A stretch of DNA of 20,767 nt from Actinomycetes bacterium (GTDB lineage: Bacteria > Actinomycetota > Coriobacteriia > WRKU01). The notes below the pieces were generated by a model that worked only from the letters and a program-made list of their open reading frames with translations, made no database searches and was not told where the DNA came from. The position numbers were made by a program, and so were the translations under genes. Where the stretch lies: the NCBI GenBank assembly GCA_009781565.1, contig WQXV01000002.1:1-20767 (forward strand). The letters are read 5' to 3'. Position 1 is the stretch's first letter, and every line of letters starts with the position of its first letter. Shown in pieces: positions 1 to 7,819 of the stretch.

Positions 1-690
1 CGAGGCAGCCAGTACCGCGTCAGCTTCACCCTCGACGACTGCCTCGACGAAGTGCTCAAGCTTTCCGGCTCCCCCGCTGGCAACGGTCGGTAGATCACTG
101 GCACGTTTTACCGCACGGGTCAGTGCGAGGTCATAGCCATCCTGCACCCCATCACGATCCATACTGGTCACCAGTATCTGTCCAGCACCACGGTCGGCGA
201 CCTCACGGGCCCACTCGATCGCATCGATGCCGGTACCACTCTTGCCTCCGTTGATCATCACTTCCCATTCGTCACCTGCCGCATCACTCTTTTGGCGGGC
301 GTCGATCGCGACGATAAGGCGTTCCGACCCATACTTCTTACTGATCGCATCGATGAGCTCGGGGTTCTTGACGACCGCCGAGTTGAGCGAGACTTTATCA
401 GCTCCCGCCTCCAACATGCGTTCGACATCTTCAAGAGAATGCATGCCACCACCCACGATGAACGGCACGTTGACCTGGTCTTTGGTCGCTGAGGCGACCT
501 CACGCATGGTGGGGCGGTCCTCGTTGGTTGCAGTGATATCGAGAAAGACGATCTCATCAGCTCCCGCTGCATCATAGGCTGCTGCCATCTCGACCGGGTC
601 CCCCGCATCTTTGAGGTCGACGAAGTTGATCCCTTTTACCACGCGCCCATCAACGGTATCCAGGCACGGTATCACACGAATGTAGTCCAC
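1..690 (-). CDS. hisF: Imidazole glycerol phosphate synthase cyclase subunit HisF (3' end cut off)
   Basis: HisF is the (beta/alpha)8-barrel cyclase that uses ammonia from HisH to turn PRFAR into imidazole glycerol phosphate and AICAR in cytoplasmic histidine synthesis. The translation begins VDYIRVIPCLD and 230 residues are visible; the family is usually about 250, so roughly the last 20 lie outside the window. The two catalytic aspartates fall at D11 (IPCLD) and D130 (VAID), the same numbers as in well-studied HisF proteins. The phosphate-binding GGG (residues 80-82) and the conserved GADKVSLNS stretch are also present. I chose the GTG at 690 because it gives the canonical N-terminus and is preceded by an AAGGG ribosome site. 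It follows hisA by 13 nt and is the last visible gene of the his operon. Its glutaminase partner hisH is not in the window. Confidence 0.96.
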   Translation of the reverse strand, partial: MDYIRVIPCLDTVDGRVVKGINFVDLKDAGDPVEMAAAYDAAGADEIVFLDITATNEDRPTMREVASATKDQVNVPFIVGGGMHSLEDVERMLEAGADKVSLNSAVVKNPELIDAISKKYGSERLIVAIDARQKSDAAGDEWEVMINGGKSGTGIDAIEWAREVADRGAGQILVTSMDRDGVQDGYDLALTRAVKRASDLPTVASGGAGKLEHFVEAVVEGEADAVLAAS

Positions 691-703
691 TGCAGTTCCC
701 TTC

Positions 704-1435
704 TTATCCCTTCAACATCTCAATTGCCTGAGGCAACGTGAAATTCTTCTCATAGAGCGCGCGTCCCACGATCACTCCTTCGGCGACCGTCTCTCCCAGC
801 TCGCGCACCGCCTCGATATCAGCCAGACTGGTCACTCCCCCGCTGACTATCACGGGAAAGCCAGCAGCATCGGCAATATGACGGTACGCCTCGGTATCGA
901 TGCCGGTCTGGGCACCATCGCGCGCGATATCGGTAAAGACCAGATGACGGATGCCGATCGCGCTCAGCTCCTTTGCAAGCGCGTTCGCCTCTATCGAGCT
1001 GCCCGCTCTCCACCCTTCGGTCGCGACCAGACCATCACGTGCGTCGATGCCGGCCACCACTCTCTCGGATCCCAAGGTTTCGACGATCGCGCCGACCTTT
1101 TCGAAGTCGGTGACCAGTGCCGTCCCGAAAATGACTCGGGACACACCTGCATCGAGCAGGCGCTGTGCGCTATCTTGGTTTCGGATGCCTCCACCGACCT
1201 GGATCATCAGATCAGGGAATCTGGCAGCGACCGCTGAGATATGTGCGAGGTTGGCTGGCAGACCACTGCGCGCGCCATCCAGGTCGACCATGTGAAGCCA
1301 CTTCGCTCCCCCATCGACCCAATCAGCAGCTTGCGCGACGACATCCCAGTTGTAGACGGTGACATGATTGTAATCACCTTGCAGCAGGCGTACGGCTGTA
1401 CCGTCCAAAACATCGATGGCAGGAAAGACGAACAC
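704..1435 (-). CDS. hisA: ProFAR isomerase HisA
   Basis: This 243-residue protein is the 1-(5-phosphoribosyl)-5-[(5-phosphoribosylamino)methylideneamino]imidazole-4-carboxamide isomerase of histidine synthesis, a (beta/alpha)8 barrel related to HisF. It starts with the family's PAIDVLDG motif, with catalytic D8. The second catalytic aspartate is probably D131 (AGIDARDG), and the phosphate-binding VGGGIR (80-85) and VSGGV (197-201) loops are intact. Length is normal. It starts with GTG, and the GTG overlaps the hisB stop by one base (TAGTG), with AAGGATC as ribosome site, so translation is probably coupled to hisB. In many Actinobacteria this enzyme (PriA) also does the TrpF reaction. I cannot decide from sequence alone whether this one is dual-function. 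Confidence 0.96.
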   Translation of the reverse strand: MFVFPAIDVLDGTAVRLLQGDYNHVTVYNWDVVAQAADWVDGGAKWLHMVDLDGARSGLPANLAHISAVAARFPDLMIQVGGGIRNQDSAQRLLDAGVSRVIFGTALVTDFEKVGAIVETLGSERVVAGIDARDGLVATEGWRAGSSIEANALAKELSAIGIRHLVFTDIARDGAQTGIDTEAYRHIADAAGFPVIVSGGVTSLADIEAVRELGETVAEGVIVGRALYEKNFTLPQAIEMLKG

Positions 1436-2019
1436 TAGAGTGATCCTTTGGTCGAGGGTACTCCCACGACACGCGGGTCGACAGTCAGGGCAACGCGCAG
1501 TGCGCGTGCGACCGCCTTGAACGCCGCTTCGATCAGATGATGGGCATTCACTCCCTCGAAACTGCGAATATGAAGCGTAAGCCCTGCCTCACGGGCAAGA
1601 GCGATGAAGAACTCGTGGGCCAGGGTCGTGTCAAAGGTACCGATCAACTCGACCGGTATATCCAGCTCGTAGTAGCACTGCCCACGTCCACTGATATCGA
1701 TCGCAGCGAGTACCAGCGCCTCGTCCATCGCCATATAGCTGTGTCCGAATCGCGTGATACCTTCTTTATCCTCTAAAATGGCTGCAAGCGCCTGGCCTAT
1801 TACGATACCCACATCTTCGACGGTGTGGTGATCATCAACTTCGATGTCTCCTTCGGCATGGATCGTCATGTTGAAGCCACCGTGACGCCCAAATGCTTCG
1901 AGCATATGATCGAAGAACGGCACCCCCGTGACGACATCGACCACACCGGAGCCGTCGATGTTGAGCATCAACGCGATATTGGTCTCGGCGGTTCTTCTTC
2001 TCTGTGTCGTCATCCTCAT
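1435..2019 (-). CDS. hisB: Imidazoleglycerol-phosphate dehydratase HisB (monofunctional)
   Basis: This 194-residue protein is the Mn-dependent dehydratase that converts imidazole glycerol phosphate to imidazole acetol phosphate. The two metal-binding motifs typical of the family are visible: DDHHTVEDVG (62-71) and NAHHLIEAAFKA (158-169). The end, PSTKGSL, is also characteristic. It has no histidinol-phosphatase domain, so it is the monofunctional form rather than the enterobacterial fusion. The ATG at 2019 overlaps the hisD stop as ATGA and has GAGG 8 nt upstream. A second in-frame ATG two codons later (MTTQRRR) is possible but has a poorly placed ribosome site. It lies between hisD and hisA in the operon. 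Confidence 0.96.
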   Translation of the reverse strand: MRMTTQRRRTAETNIALMLNIDGSGVVDVVTGVPFFDHMLEAFGRHGGFNMTIHAEGDIEVDDHHTVEDVGIVIGQALAAILEDKEGITRFGHSYMAMDEALVLAAIDISGRGQCYYELDIPVELIGTFDTTLAHEFFIALAREAGLTLHIRSFEGVNAHHLIEAAFKAVARALRVALTVDPRVVGVPSTKGSL

Positions 2020-3299
2020 GAGTCAAACCTCATCGTCACGGCTTCCCTGTGTGCCCACAGACCCTCGGTACCCGCCAAATTTTTGATCGCATCCCGATCT
2101 CGCTCGAGACCTTTTCGAGTATAACGAAGAATACTCGTCTTCTTCAGAAAGTCATCGGTGGAAAGCGCTGAACTGAAACGTGCGGTGCCTTGGGTGGGCA
2201 GCACATGGTTGGGACCGGCAACATAGTCACCGGCGCTCTCGGGCGTCCACGCCCCGACAAAGATCGCTCCGGCATTGCTGATCGCCTCGGCGACCGCATC
2301 GGCATCGCGTGTCATGACCTCGAGATGCTCAGGCGCGATCCGGTCGGCTACCACGATCGCATCAGCGATGCTGTCGCAGACCACACAGACACTGTTATCT
2401 CTCAGGGATGCCTGGGTGATATCGGCACGCGAGGTACGTTTCAGATGATCTTTCAGGTTCTCCTCGACTTTTTCTAGTATGGTGGGATCGGTCGTGACCA
2501 GATAGGTCGCAGCACGCATGTCATGCTCAGCCTGTGCCATCAGATCGATCGCGATCAGGCGTGGATCAGCAGATTCATCTGCGATGATGAGCACCTCGGA
2601 AGGTCCTGCGATCATGTCGATACCTACATCCCCATCGACGTGCTTTTTCGCGGCTGCAACATAGGCGTTGCCTGGACCGACGATCTTATCGACTGCTGCG
2701 ATCGTCTCGGTCCCATAGGCCAGTGCACCGATCGCATGGGCACCGCCCATCTTGTAGATCTCATCGACCCCCGCGATATCGGCTGCCACCAAGATCGCAG
2801 GAGTGATAGTGCCATCGCTTGTGGGAGGGGTCGCCATCGCGATAGAGTCGACACCGGCTACTTTGGCAGGCATCACATTCATCAAGACGCTCGATGGATA
2901 GGGCGCGGTCCCACCCGGCACATAGACCCCCACCCTATCGATCGGTGTGATCTTCTGCCCCAATTCGACCTCATCATCATCGACGACCGTCCAGCTTTCC
3001 GGTACCTTATGCGAATGGAAGGCTTCGATCCTCTTTGCGGCATAGCGAAGCGCCTCTATCACCGAATCATCGACCTGTTCATATGCGTTCGCGATCTCAT
3101 CAGCGCTCACGCGCGTATCTTCCAGCGTTGCGCCATCGAACTGTGAGGTATACTCCCCCAGCGCTACATCACCGCGCGCTCGCACGTCGTCGACGATATC
3201 AGCGGCACCACAAGCGATCTCAGCCGAGATGCCCCCTTTGCGATCGAGTAGCTCCTCGGTAAGTTCTTGACCTGGTTCGAGTTCTATTCTTCTGAGCAT
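2016..3299 (-). CDS. hisD: Histidinol dehydrogenase HisD
   Basis: HisD is the zinc enzyme that oxidises L-histidinol to L-histidine with two NAD+, the last pathway step. The 427 residues match the family's usual length of about 430. The zinc ligands can be placed at Q256 and H259 (MAQAEHD), D358 (ESAGDYVAGPNH) and H417 (LWAHREA). The catalytic Glu-His pair is E324-H325 (APEHLEV), and the AGPSEVL signature is at 231-237. It is the first gene of the visible his operon, with a promoter about 36 nt upstream of the ATG and a GGGG/GTAGG purine stretch as ribosome site. HisG and HisC, which often sit beside hisD, are not here: the upstream gene is a cytochrome with its own promoter. Confidence 0.97.
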   Translation of the reverse strand: MLRRIELEPGQELTEELLDRKGGISAEIACGAADIVDDVRARGDVALGEYTSQFDGATLEDTRVSADEIANAYEQVDDSVIEALRYAAKRIEAFHSHKVPESWTVVDDDEVELGQKITPIDRVGVYVPGGTAPYPSSVLMNVMPAKVAGVDSIAMATPPTSDGTITPAILVAADIAGVDEIYKMGGAHAIGALAYGTETIAAVDKIVGPGNAYVAAAKKHVDGDVGIDMIAGPSEVLIIADESADPRLIAIDLMAQAEHDMRAATYLVTTDPTILEKVEENLKDHLKRTSRADITQASLRDNSVCVVCDSIADAIVVADRIAPEHLEVMTRDADAVAEAISNAGAIFVGAWTPESAGDYVAGPNHVLPTQGTARFSSALSTDDFLKKTSILRYTRKGLERDRDAIKNLAGTEGLWAHREAVTMRFDS

Positions 3300-3334
3300 G
3301 GCTACCTACCCCTTCGGGTGTTCACGTACGGATT

Positions 3335-3361
3335 ATTATACGTTACCGAACTTGTTTTCAA
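3335..3361 (-). promoter_or_regulatory. Promoter of the hisD operon
   Basis: Read on the minus strand, a TTGAAA -35 (3356-3361) is followed after 15 nt by a consensus TATAAT -10 (3335-3340). The predicted start point is about 28 nt before the hisD ATG, which leaves room for the ribosome site but not for a T-box or a histidine attenuator. The 15-nt spacing is shorter than the ideal 17, so strength is uncertain. This is a sequence match only. Confidence 0.6.
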
Positions 3362-3497
3362 AGATGGTACCTGAGGTCTCATACCAGTCCGGGAAAGCGC
3401 ACAGAACCGCACGCGCCCCTCAAGAATGAGTGCGTTGTGCCCAAAGAGTTTGTGAGATTGTTCGCGTCGGGAGGCTTCGGCGGGCAAGAAGTCTCTA

Positions 3498-3532
3498 CAC
3501 CCGCGCGGAGCTCTCAGCTCCACTACGGGGTG
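3498..3532 (-). other. Two-tier hairpin at the end of the cytochrome gene, possible transcript end
   Basis: A perfect inverted repeat GGAGCT-CTC-AGCTCC (3507-3521) is enclosed by a second pair of arms, CACCC (3498-3502) and GGGTG (3528-3532). In the minus-strand RNA the cytochrome stop codon (3523-3525) sits in the internal loop between the two stems. The hairpin could end or stabilise the cytochrome mRNA. There is no clear U-run after it on the minus strand, so it is not a textbook intrinsic terminator. The rest of the 223-nt gap to hisD contains no gene that I can support. Confidence 0.35.
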
Positions 3533-5151
3533 ACTCCTGGAGAATGCCAAACGCCTGGATCCATCAGTGGGGTGAACATCCAATACGATGGCATCGAATG
3601 CTGGAGCCAGTGGTAGGATTTGATGAACCTGATCTGGTTTCCCTCAATGCCATCGATGAATTCATCTACCACGTGACAACGACCACAAAAGCCCTCACGA
3701 AATACATTATCCGAGGTTATCGTGACGACCTGGTTGGGGGGCGCCCATTGCTGTTTACTGCTCAGGTTGATGACGTTATAAGGATTATTTGATAATTCAT
3801 CAATGGGATTTTGCTGCGTCGCCTCTCCGTAAGGATCGGCACTATCGGCAATCATGAAATTACCCAGATGCCCACGTGCTCCGTTGAAAGAATGAGGAAA
3901 GTCTCCTGTCGTCAGCCTCACCTTATCGACGGCATAGTTCGCAAAACCATAATGACAGCGTGCGCACTGAGCCTTTGGATCAACATCGATTTGCCAGTCC
4001 TGTGCGCCTGGTTTGAGAGCACTCTCATAACCCGGTGGGAGGGGAGCGCCAACGAGAGCCTCACCTCGTGAACTCAACCCGCCACGATGACAGCTATAGC
4101 ACTCCATCGAACCGGTATAGAACATCTCAGTATTCTGCGATGGGTTATAACTCGGTTTCGGTGAGCGATGGGAGAATCCGTAATAGTGATCGTCAGAGAT
4201 GCTTTCCTTATCCTGGGGATCTGTTGATGGATGGATGTTCTTGAGGGGCAGCCCGGTCACGGTAAAGGTCTCCACAAGGGAATAGTCCGCACTCATGTCA
4301 TGATAGGGAACTCTTTGTGCATTGAATGCCGCATCATGACAGTTCGCGCACCAAACCGACAGGGTGAATTGATTGAGGGCATCAATGTCTTGGTACAGCG
4401 CGGTCGCCTCACCAATATCGTTGGGAACCGCTACATTGGCCGGATCGCTCGGATCGCGCTGTGATCCTGATGGATTCGAACGCAGGAACTTATAGCCCAC
4501 GTTGCTGGTCGCCCACTCCGCTGTCCCGCTGGGATCATATAGATCGGTAGGCAGCCATGCGCCGACCGCCGAGCCATGGACCACATGGCAGGTACTGCAT
4601 CCGAGAATGAAGCCACCCTCCATCGTTGAAGCGGGGACTTCCGCCTTGGCTCCCAGGAGGTGACCGGATCGCGCGTTCAGATCTCCTCCATACTGCGAAC
4701 CATCAGCACTGTAACCCACATTGGTATAGACCCAGAAATCAGCATTCGAAGGTAGCGGACCACCAGATGGTGTGCCGTTGGGCGCTGCTGGGGCACCGAG
4801 GATGTGGCAATAGGCGCAGCCAGAAGAGCTGCGACCGAGGAACATATTGGCACCGTCACCTGAAATATCGGTTCCTGCCGCGCCATGTGTCGAGTGGCAG
4901 GTGATGCATTTCGAAGAGGTGGTCTGATACCCACCATGGGGATTGTTCGGCACCCCTGGCTCGATATCCCAAGGGATCTCTTCTGCAGGCGTACCCATGA
5001 AGACGAAGTCGCTCTCACCAGCCAGATCGAAGAGGGATATCTCGTCGGCACCACCGATCATCGGTAGTAAGAACAGGCAGAGTGCCACGCAAAAAGACAC
5101 GAAAAACACGCGCCTGAACAAACGATTCATATCAGAAAAAGTTGTGCCCAT
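3523..5151 (-). CDS. Secreted seven-haem cytochrome c
   Basis: This 542-residue protein has seven CxxCH haem-binding motifs, at about residues 82, 112, 185, 268, 351, 396 and 489. Several are of the CxxCHxxHG type (CITCHSTHG, CSTCHVVHG) seen in the doubled-CXXCH/cytochrome c3-like group. A signal peptide is clear: basic MNRLFRR, a hydrophobic stretch at about 14-32, then GGADE as the likely cleavage region, so it should act outside the membrane as an electron carrier or terminal reductase. I see no C-terminal anchor or sorting signal. The ATG at 5151 has AGGA close upstream; a second ATG at 5130 (MNRLF) would give a neater signal peptide but lacks a ribosome site. It has its own promoter, and its upstream neighbours are NHL and TPR membrane proteins. 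The electron donor, acceptor and exact family are not known to me. Confidence 0.9.
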   Translation of the reverse strand: MGTTFSDMNRLFRRVFFVSFCVALCLFLLPMIGGADEISLFDLAGESDFVFMGTPAEEIPWDIEPGVPNNPHGGYQTTSSKCITCHSTHGAAGTDISGDGANMFLGRSSSGCAYCHILGAPAAPNGTPSGGPLPSNADFWVYTNVGYSADGSQYGGDLNARSGHLLGAKAEVPASTMEGGFILGCSTCHVVHGSAVGAWLPTDLYDPSGTAEWATSNVGYKFLRSNPSGSQRDPSDPANVAVPNDIGEATALYQDIDALNQFTLSVWCANCHDAAFNAQRVPYHDMSADYSLVETFTVTGLPLKNIHPSTDPQDKESISDDHYYGFSHRSPKPSYNPSQNTEMFYTGSMECYSCHRGGLSSRGEALVGAPLPPGYESALKPGAQDWQIDVDPKAQCARCHYGFANYAVDKVRLTTGDFPHSFNGARGHLGNFMIADSADPYGEATQQNPIDELSNNPYNVINLSSKQQWAPPNQVVTITSDNVFREGFCGRCHVVDEFIDGIEGNQIRFIKSYHWLQHSMPSYWMFTPLMDPGVWHSPGVTP

Positions 5152-5188
5152 GCAATCCTATCTGACTGAGGCTTTTCACAACAGGTAT

Positions 5189-5217
5189 ATCATACCGTAC
5201 TGCAATTGAGGATTCAA
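5189..5217 (-). promoter_or_regulatory. Promoter of the seven-haem cytochrome gene
   Basis: On the minus strand a TTGAAT -35 (5212-5217) is followed at the ideal 17 nt by a TATGAT -10 (5189-5194). The predicted start is about 30 nt before the ATG at 5151. The 146-nt gap between the NHL gene and the cytochrome gene is AT-richer than its surroundings. It contains no clear terminator, so some read-through from the dnaE operon is possible. Confidence 0.6.
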
Positions 5218-5297
5218 TGATTACCAAGGCAAAATTCCCAAAAAACCAACGGTCCTCCATGCCTTTTTAACGAATGATATCTCTGCGCGAGTCTGCG

Positions 5298-7025
5298 CTA
5301 TTCCTCTGCAGCAGAAGTCAGCTCGACACCGGGAATCGGCTCGAATTCTTCCTCGATCACCGTATCGGCATATTGGATCAGCTCGGTCACGTCGATGACC
5401 GGGATGCCGGATTGCAGTGCGGCCACAAAGAGATCGGAGTTGCTGTCGGTCACCAACACGGCGCGTTTGAGCGATCCTGCAGCAGCTAACGTATCGAATT
5501 CATAGGCGCTGAGTTTCTCGCGAAGCGGTTCCAGTTGGCTGATGATGCGCTTCTTGGGTGTTGCGGTCGCGATACGTGCACCGCTGCATACCTGGAGCGC
5601 ATAAGCCTCATTGCCGGGGGCTACATAGATGGTCTCGACCACATCGACCATAGCTGAGCCTTTCTCGCGTGCGTCGATCCGCTCGAGCGCGTCAAGAGCG
5701 AACACCAGCTTGGTCGACCACATGGTGGCAAGCCAGAGGAGACATCCCAACTCGATCAACATGAGCAATCCGATGACCAACCAGAGCAGCTCGAGCGGGA
5801 AATGATCTCTGATCAGCTGCGGGGGTGCCGGCTTTTCCTGTTGCGAATAGACCGAGAGGCGTCCGTTGCCCTGATCGACGATCCAGATCTGTTCGTTGCC
5901 ATAGGCGATGGCGGAGGGATAGAGCATCTGGCCCTCTTGTGTGCCCACCGCTCCATAAGCGGTGATCAGATCACCGGTATCACGGTCCAAGGTCAATACG
6001 GTCGCGCCCATACCATCAAGGACGAAGACCTGCTGCTCCCCATTGGTCGTGACCCCTACCGGTAAGTCCATGAGCCGATCGGCTCCCCGCGTACCTGTTG
6101 TACTCTGCTCATCGGCTTGCGCATCCTCTTGTGCCTCTTGGAGCAACTGCTCCTCGACATCGAGCGCCTCTGTGTCGTCGGTCGCATCCGCATCGGTCGC
6201 GTCCTCGACCGGTAGAGCTTGCATGGTCTGTGCAGACTCCTCATCAAGGTCTCCATAGATCCACAGCAACTCGAGTCCGGTCTCGGTCACATCGAACGCC
6301 TGCACACGATAATTGAAGGTATCGCTGATGAAGATCGTGGTCGATTCCTCATGGGAGAGACCAGCTAGATCGCTGGGGTTGTTGAATTGGCCAGCTTGAT
6401 CACCACGGGCGAAATAGCCCCAGTCCATATCGCCGTCAAGCGACCCACGCGATACTCCCGAATAGCTGAGTACCCAGAGGTGCTCGACGCCGTCGGGATC
6501 CTTGATGACCGTCACCGCTTTGGGCGGTTCCTCAGTAAAACTGATCGCTCGTACCGGTCGATTGAGATCATCGAATATCACGATCTTTTGAAGCGCGGCA
6601 TCGACCACGTAGACCTGTCCTGTCGAAGCCACTGCGATCGAAGTGGGCAACTCGAGCCTGAACTCATCTTCAGTCCCGCCGTTGAACGCACCGATACGTT
6701 CAAGATCCATATTGAGGATGTAGACCATGGCACGGGACGAGTCGGTGATAAAGATCTGCTTTCGAACCTCATCGAACGCGATACCGGAAGGCTGACGGAG
6801 CAGCTCTCCGGCTGCACCATACCAGGTCATCTCGAGCTGTGTGCTGTAGGGACCGACCTCGTTGGGTCCTTCGGTCGAGGCGATGACGGACTGATAGACC
6901 AAAAGCCACAGAAGGGCGAGCGCGATCAGTATGCCGATAAAGATACAACCCAGCGCAATGGTCACCTGACGTTGACGCGTCGCAAACGGGAACCTGACCG
7001 ATACGGTATCGGTGGTCGGGCTCAT
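5298..7025 (-). CDS. NHL-repeat beta-propeller protein with two membrane segments and a cytosolic tail
   Basis: The 575-residue protein has an N-terminal membrane helix (about 22-45), then an extracytoplasmic domain (about 60-400) made of NHL/6-bladed propeller repeats. Recurrent blades read like PSGIAFDEVRKQIFITDSS, PTSIAVASTGQVYVVDAA and PSAIAYGNEQIWIVDQGNGR. An acidic low-complexity insert (about 258-312, rich in D, E, A and T) interrupts the propeller. A second helix (about 411-436) leads to a cytosolic tail of about 135 residues that I cannot assign. Part of it, VLVTDSNSDLFVAALQSG then PVIDV, faintly resembles the last strand-helix-strand of a PIN or Rossmann-like fold. It overlaps the TPR gene start-to-stop by 4 nt (ATGA) and ends the ilvE-dnaE-TPR-NHL operon. 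The function is unknown. NHL proteins of this shape often bind ligands or partners and are common beside multihaem cytochromes, as here. Confidence 0.85.
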   Translation of the reverse strand: MSPTTDTVSVRFPFATRQRQVTIALGCIFIGILIALALLWLLVYQSVIASTEGPNEVGPYSTQLEMTWYGAAGELLRQPSGIAFDEVRKQIFITDSSRAMVYILNMDLERIGAFNGGTEDEFRLELPTSIAVASTGQVYVVDAALQKIVIFDDLNRPVRAISFTEEPPKAVTVIKDPDGVEHLWVLSYSGVSRGSLDGDMDWGYFARGDQAGQFNNPSDLAGLSHEESTTIFISDTFNYRVQAFDVTETGLELLWIYGDLDEESAQTMQALPVEDATDADATDDTEALDVEEQLLQEAQEDAQADEQSTTGTRGADRLMDLPVGVTTNGEQQVFVLDGMGATVLTLDRDTGDLITAYGAVGTQEGQMLYPSAIAYGNEQIWIVDQGNGRLSVYSQQEKPAPPQLIRDHFPLELLWLVIGLLMLIELGCLLWLATMWSTKLVFALDALERIDAREKGSAMVDVVETIYVAPGNEAYALQVCSGARIATATPKKRIISQLEPLREKLSAYEFDTLAAAGSLKRAVLVTDSNSDLFVAALQSGIPVIDVTELIQYADTVIEEEFEPIPGVELTSAAEE

Positions 7026-7819
7026 CGCAGTAGCTCCTCGATATCGACCCCGGTCGCCTCACTGACCGCCTCGACACTGCGCTCGAAAGCACCCGCATGC
7101 GAGCTGCGTAGCGAACGCAACCCATCCTGCGCGACCGACGAGCTACGGTTTAGAGCGAGTGCCCATCCATAGGCTGATATCGCGTCATCATAGCGCTGCA
7201 ACGAGGTGGCTAGAGTTCCCGCTTCCTCATAGTATTGCGCAGATGCCGGGGAGATACGTGCCGCGTCGAGTAGTGCCGCAAGCGCTGCAGGTCCCTCACC
7301 TGCTTGTTGGTAGAGTTGTGACTGGAGATGGTAGGTCTCGCGCAGCAGTTCAGAGGAGAGCGTTGCTTTGTCCTGTACCAGACCAGATACGATCTCTTGC
7401 GCTGCCTCGTACTCCTTGGTGGCATACAGGACGCGCGCATACGCGAATGCGGTCGGTGCATGATCGGGAGAGGCCGCAAACGCACTTTCTCCCTCTCGTT
7501 GCGCCCGTGAGATCTGTCCTGCATCGAGGCGCACCAAGATCAATTGGGCGGTCGCATCAGCTACTGCCAGGTCGTTTTGAGCTGTTGGATCACTGCTTTG
7601 AGCCTGCTGCGCAGCACGAAGATTGTCCTGCGCTACGATCAGATCGCGCTCAAAGCGGTTGCGCGGTGAGGGTGTCAACCAATTGTTGGACACAGCGAAA
7701 CTCAGATAAACGATCGAGCCGATGAGGAGTGCCAACGTCAGTACGACGGCACTGAGCAGCCCTTGTTGTAGAGGGGTCAGTGAATCGATGCTGGGAAGAC
7801 GACGCTTCTGGCTTACCAA
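7022..7819 (-). CDS. Membrane-anchored TPR-repeat protein
   Basis: The 265-residue protein has a short basic N-terminus, one hydrophobic segment (about 20-45), and helical TPR-like repeats from about 55 to 225. Examples are AFAYARVLYATKEYEAAQEI and EEAGTLATSLQRYDDAISAY. It is probably anchored in the membrane with the repeats outside the cytoplasm, acting as a protein-protein scaffold. The start is a TTG at 7819 lying inside the last codons of dnaE (7-nt overlap), supported by a strong GAGGAAGG ribosome site 9 nt upstream. The next gene, the NHL protein, overlaps its stop by 4 nt, so the two are probably made together and may form a complex. I do not recognise a named family. Confidence 0.85.
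   Translation of the reverse strand: MVSQKRRLPSIDSLTPLQQGLLSAVVLTLALLIGSIVYLSFAVSNNWLTPSPRNRFERDLIVAQDNLRAAQQAQSSDPTAQNDLAVADATAQLILVRLDAGQISRAQREGESAFAASPDHAPTAFAYARVLYATKEYEAAQEIVSGLVQDKATLSSELLRETYHLQSQLYQQAGEGPAALAALLDAARISPASAQYYEEAGTLATSLQRYDDAISAYGWALALNRSSSVAQDGLRSLRSSHAGAFERSVEAVSEATGVDIEELLR

Noticed and set aside
2523..3146. Long plus-strand frame opposite hisD (207 codons)
   Set aside because: It lies wholly inside hisD, which has all catalytic residues. The frame is rich in Asp, His and Arg from antisense reading and has no family signature.
3302..3583. Open frame on the minus strand between hisD and the cytochrome gene
   Set aside because: Its first part overlaps the cytochrome C-terminus in another frame, its composition is Arg/Ser-rich like a shadow frame, and the hisD promoter lies inside it.
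5221..5275. A-rich and T-rich runs downstream of the NHL gene as an intrinsic terminator
   Set aside because: No stem of more than 3 bp precedes the T-run on the minus strand.
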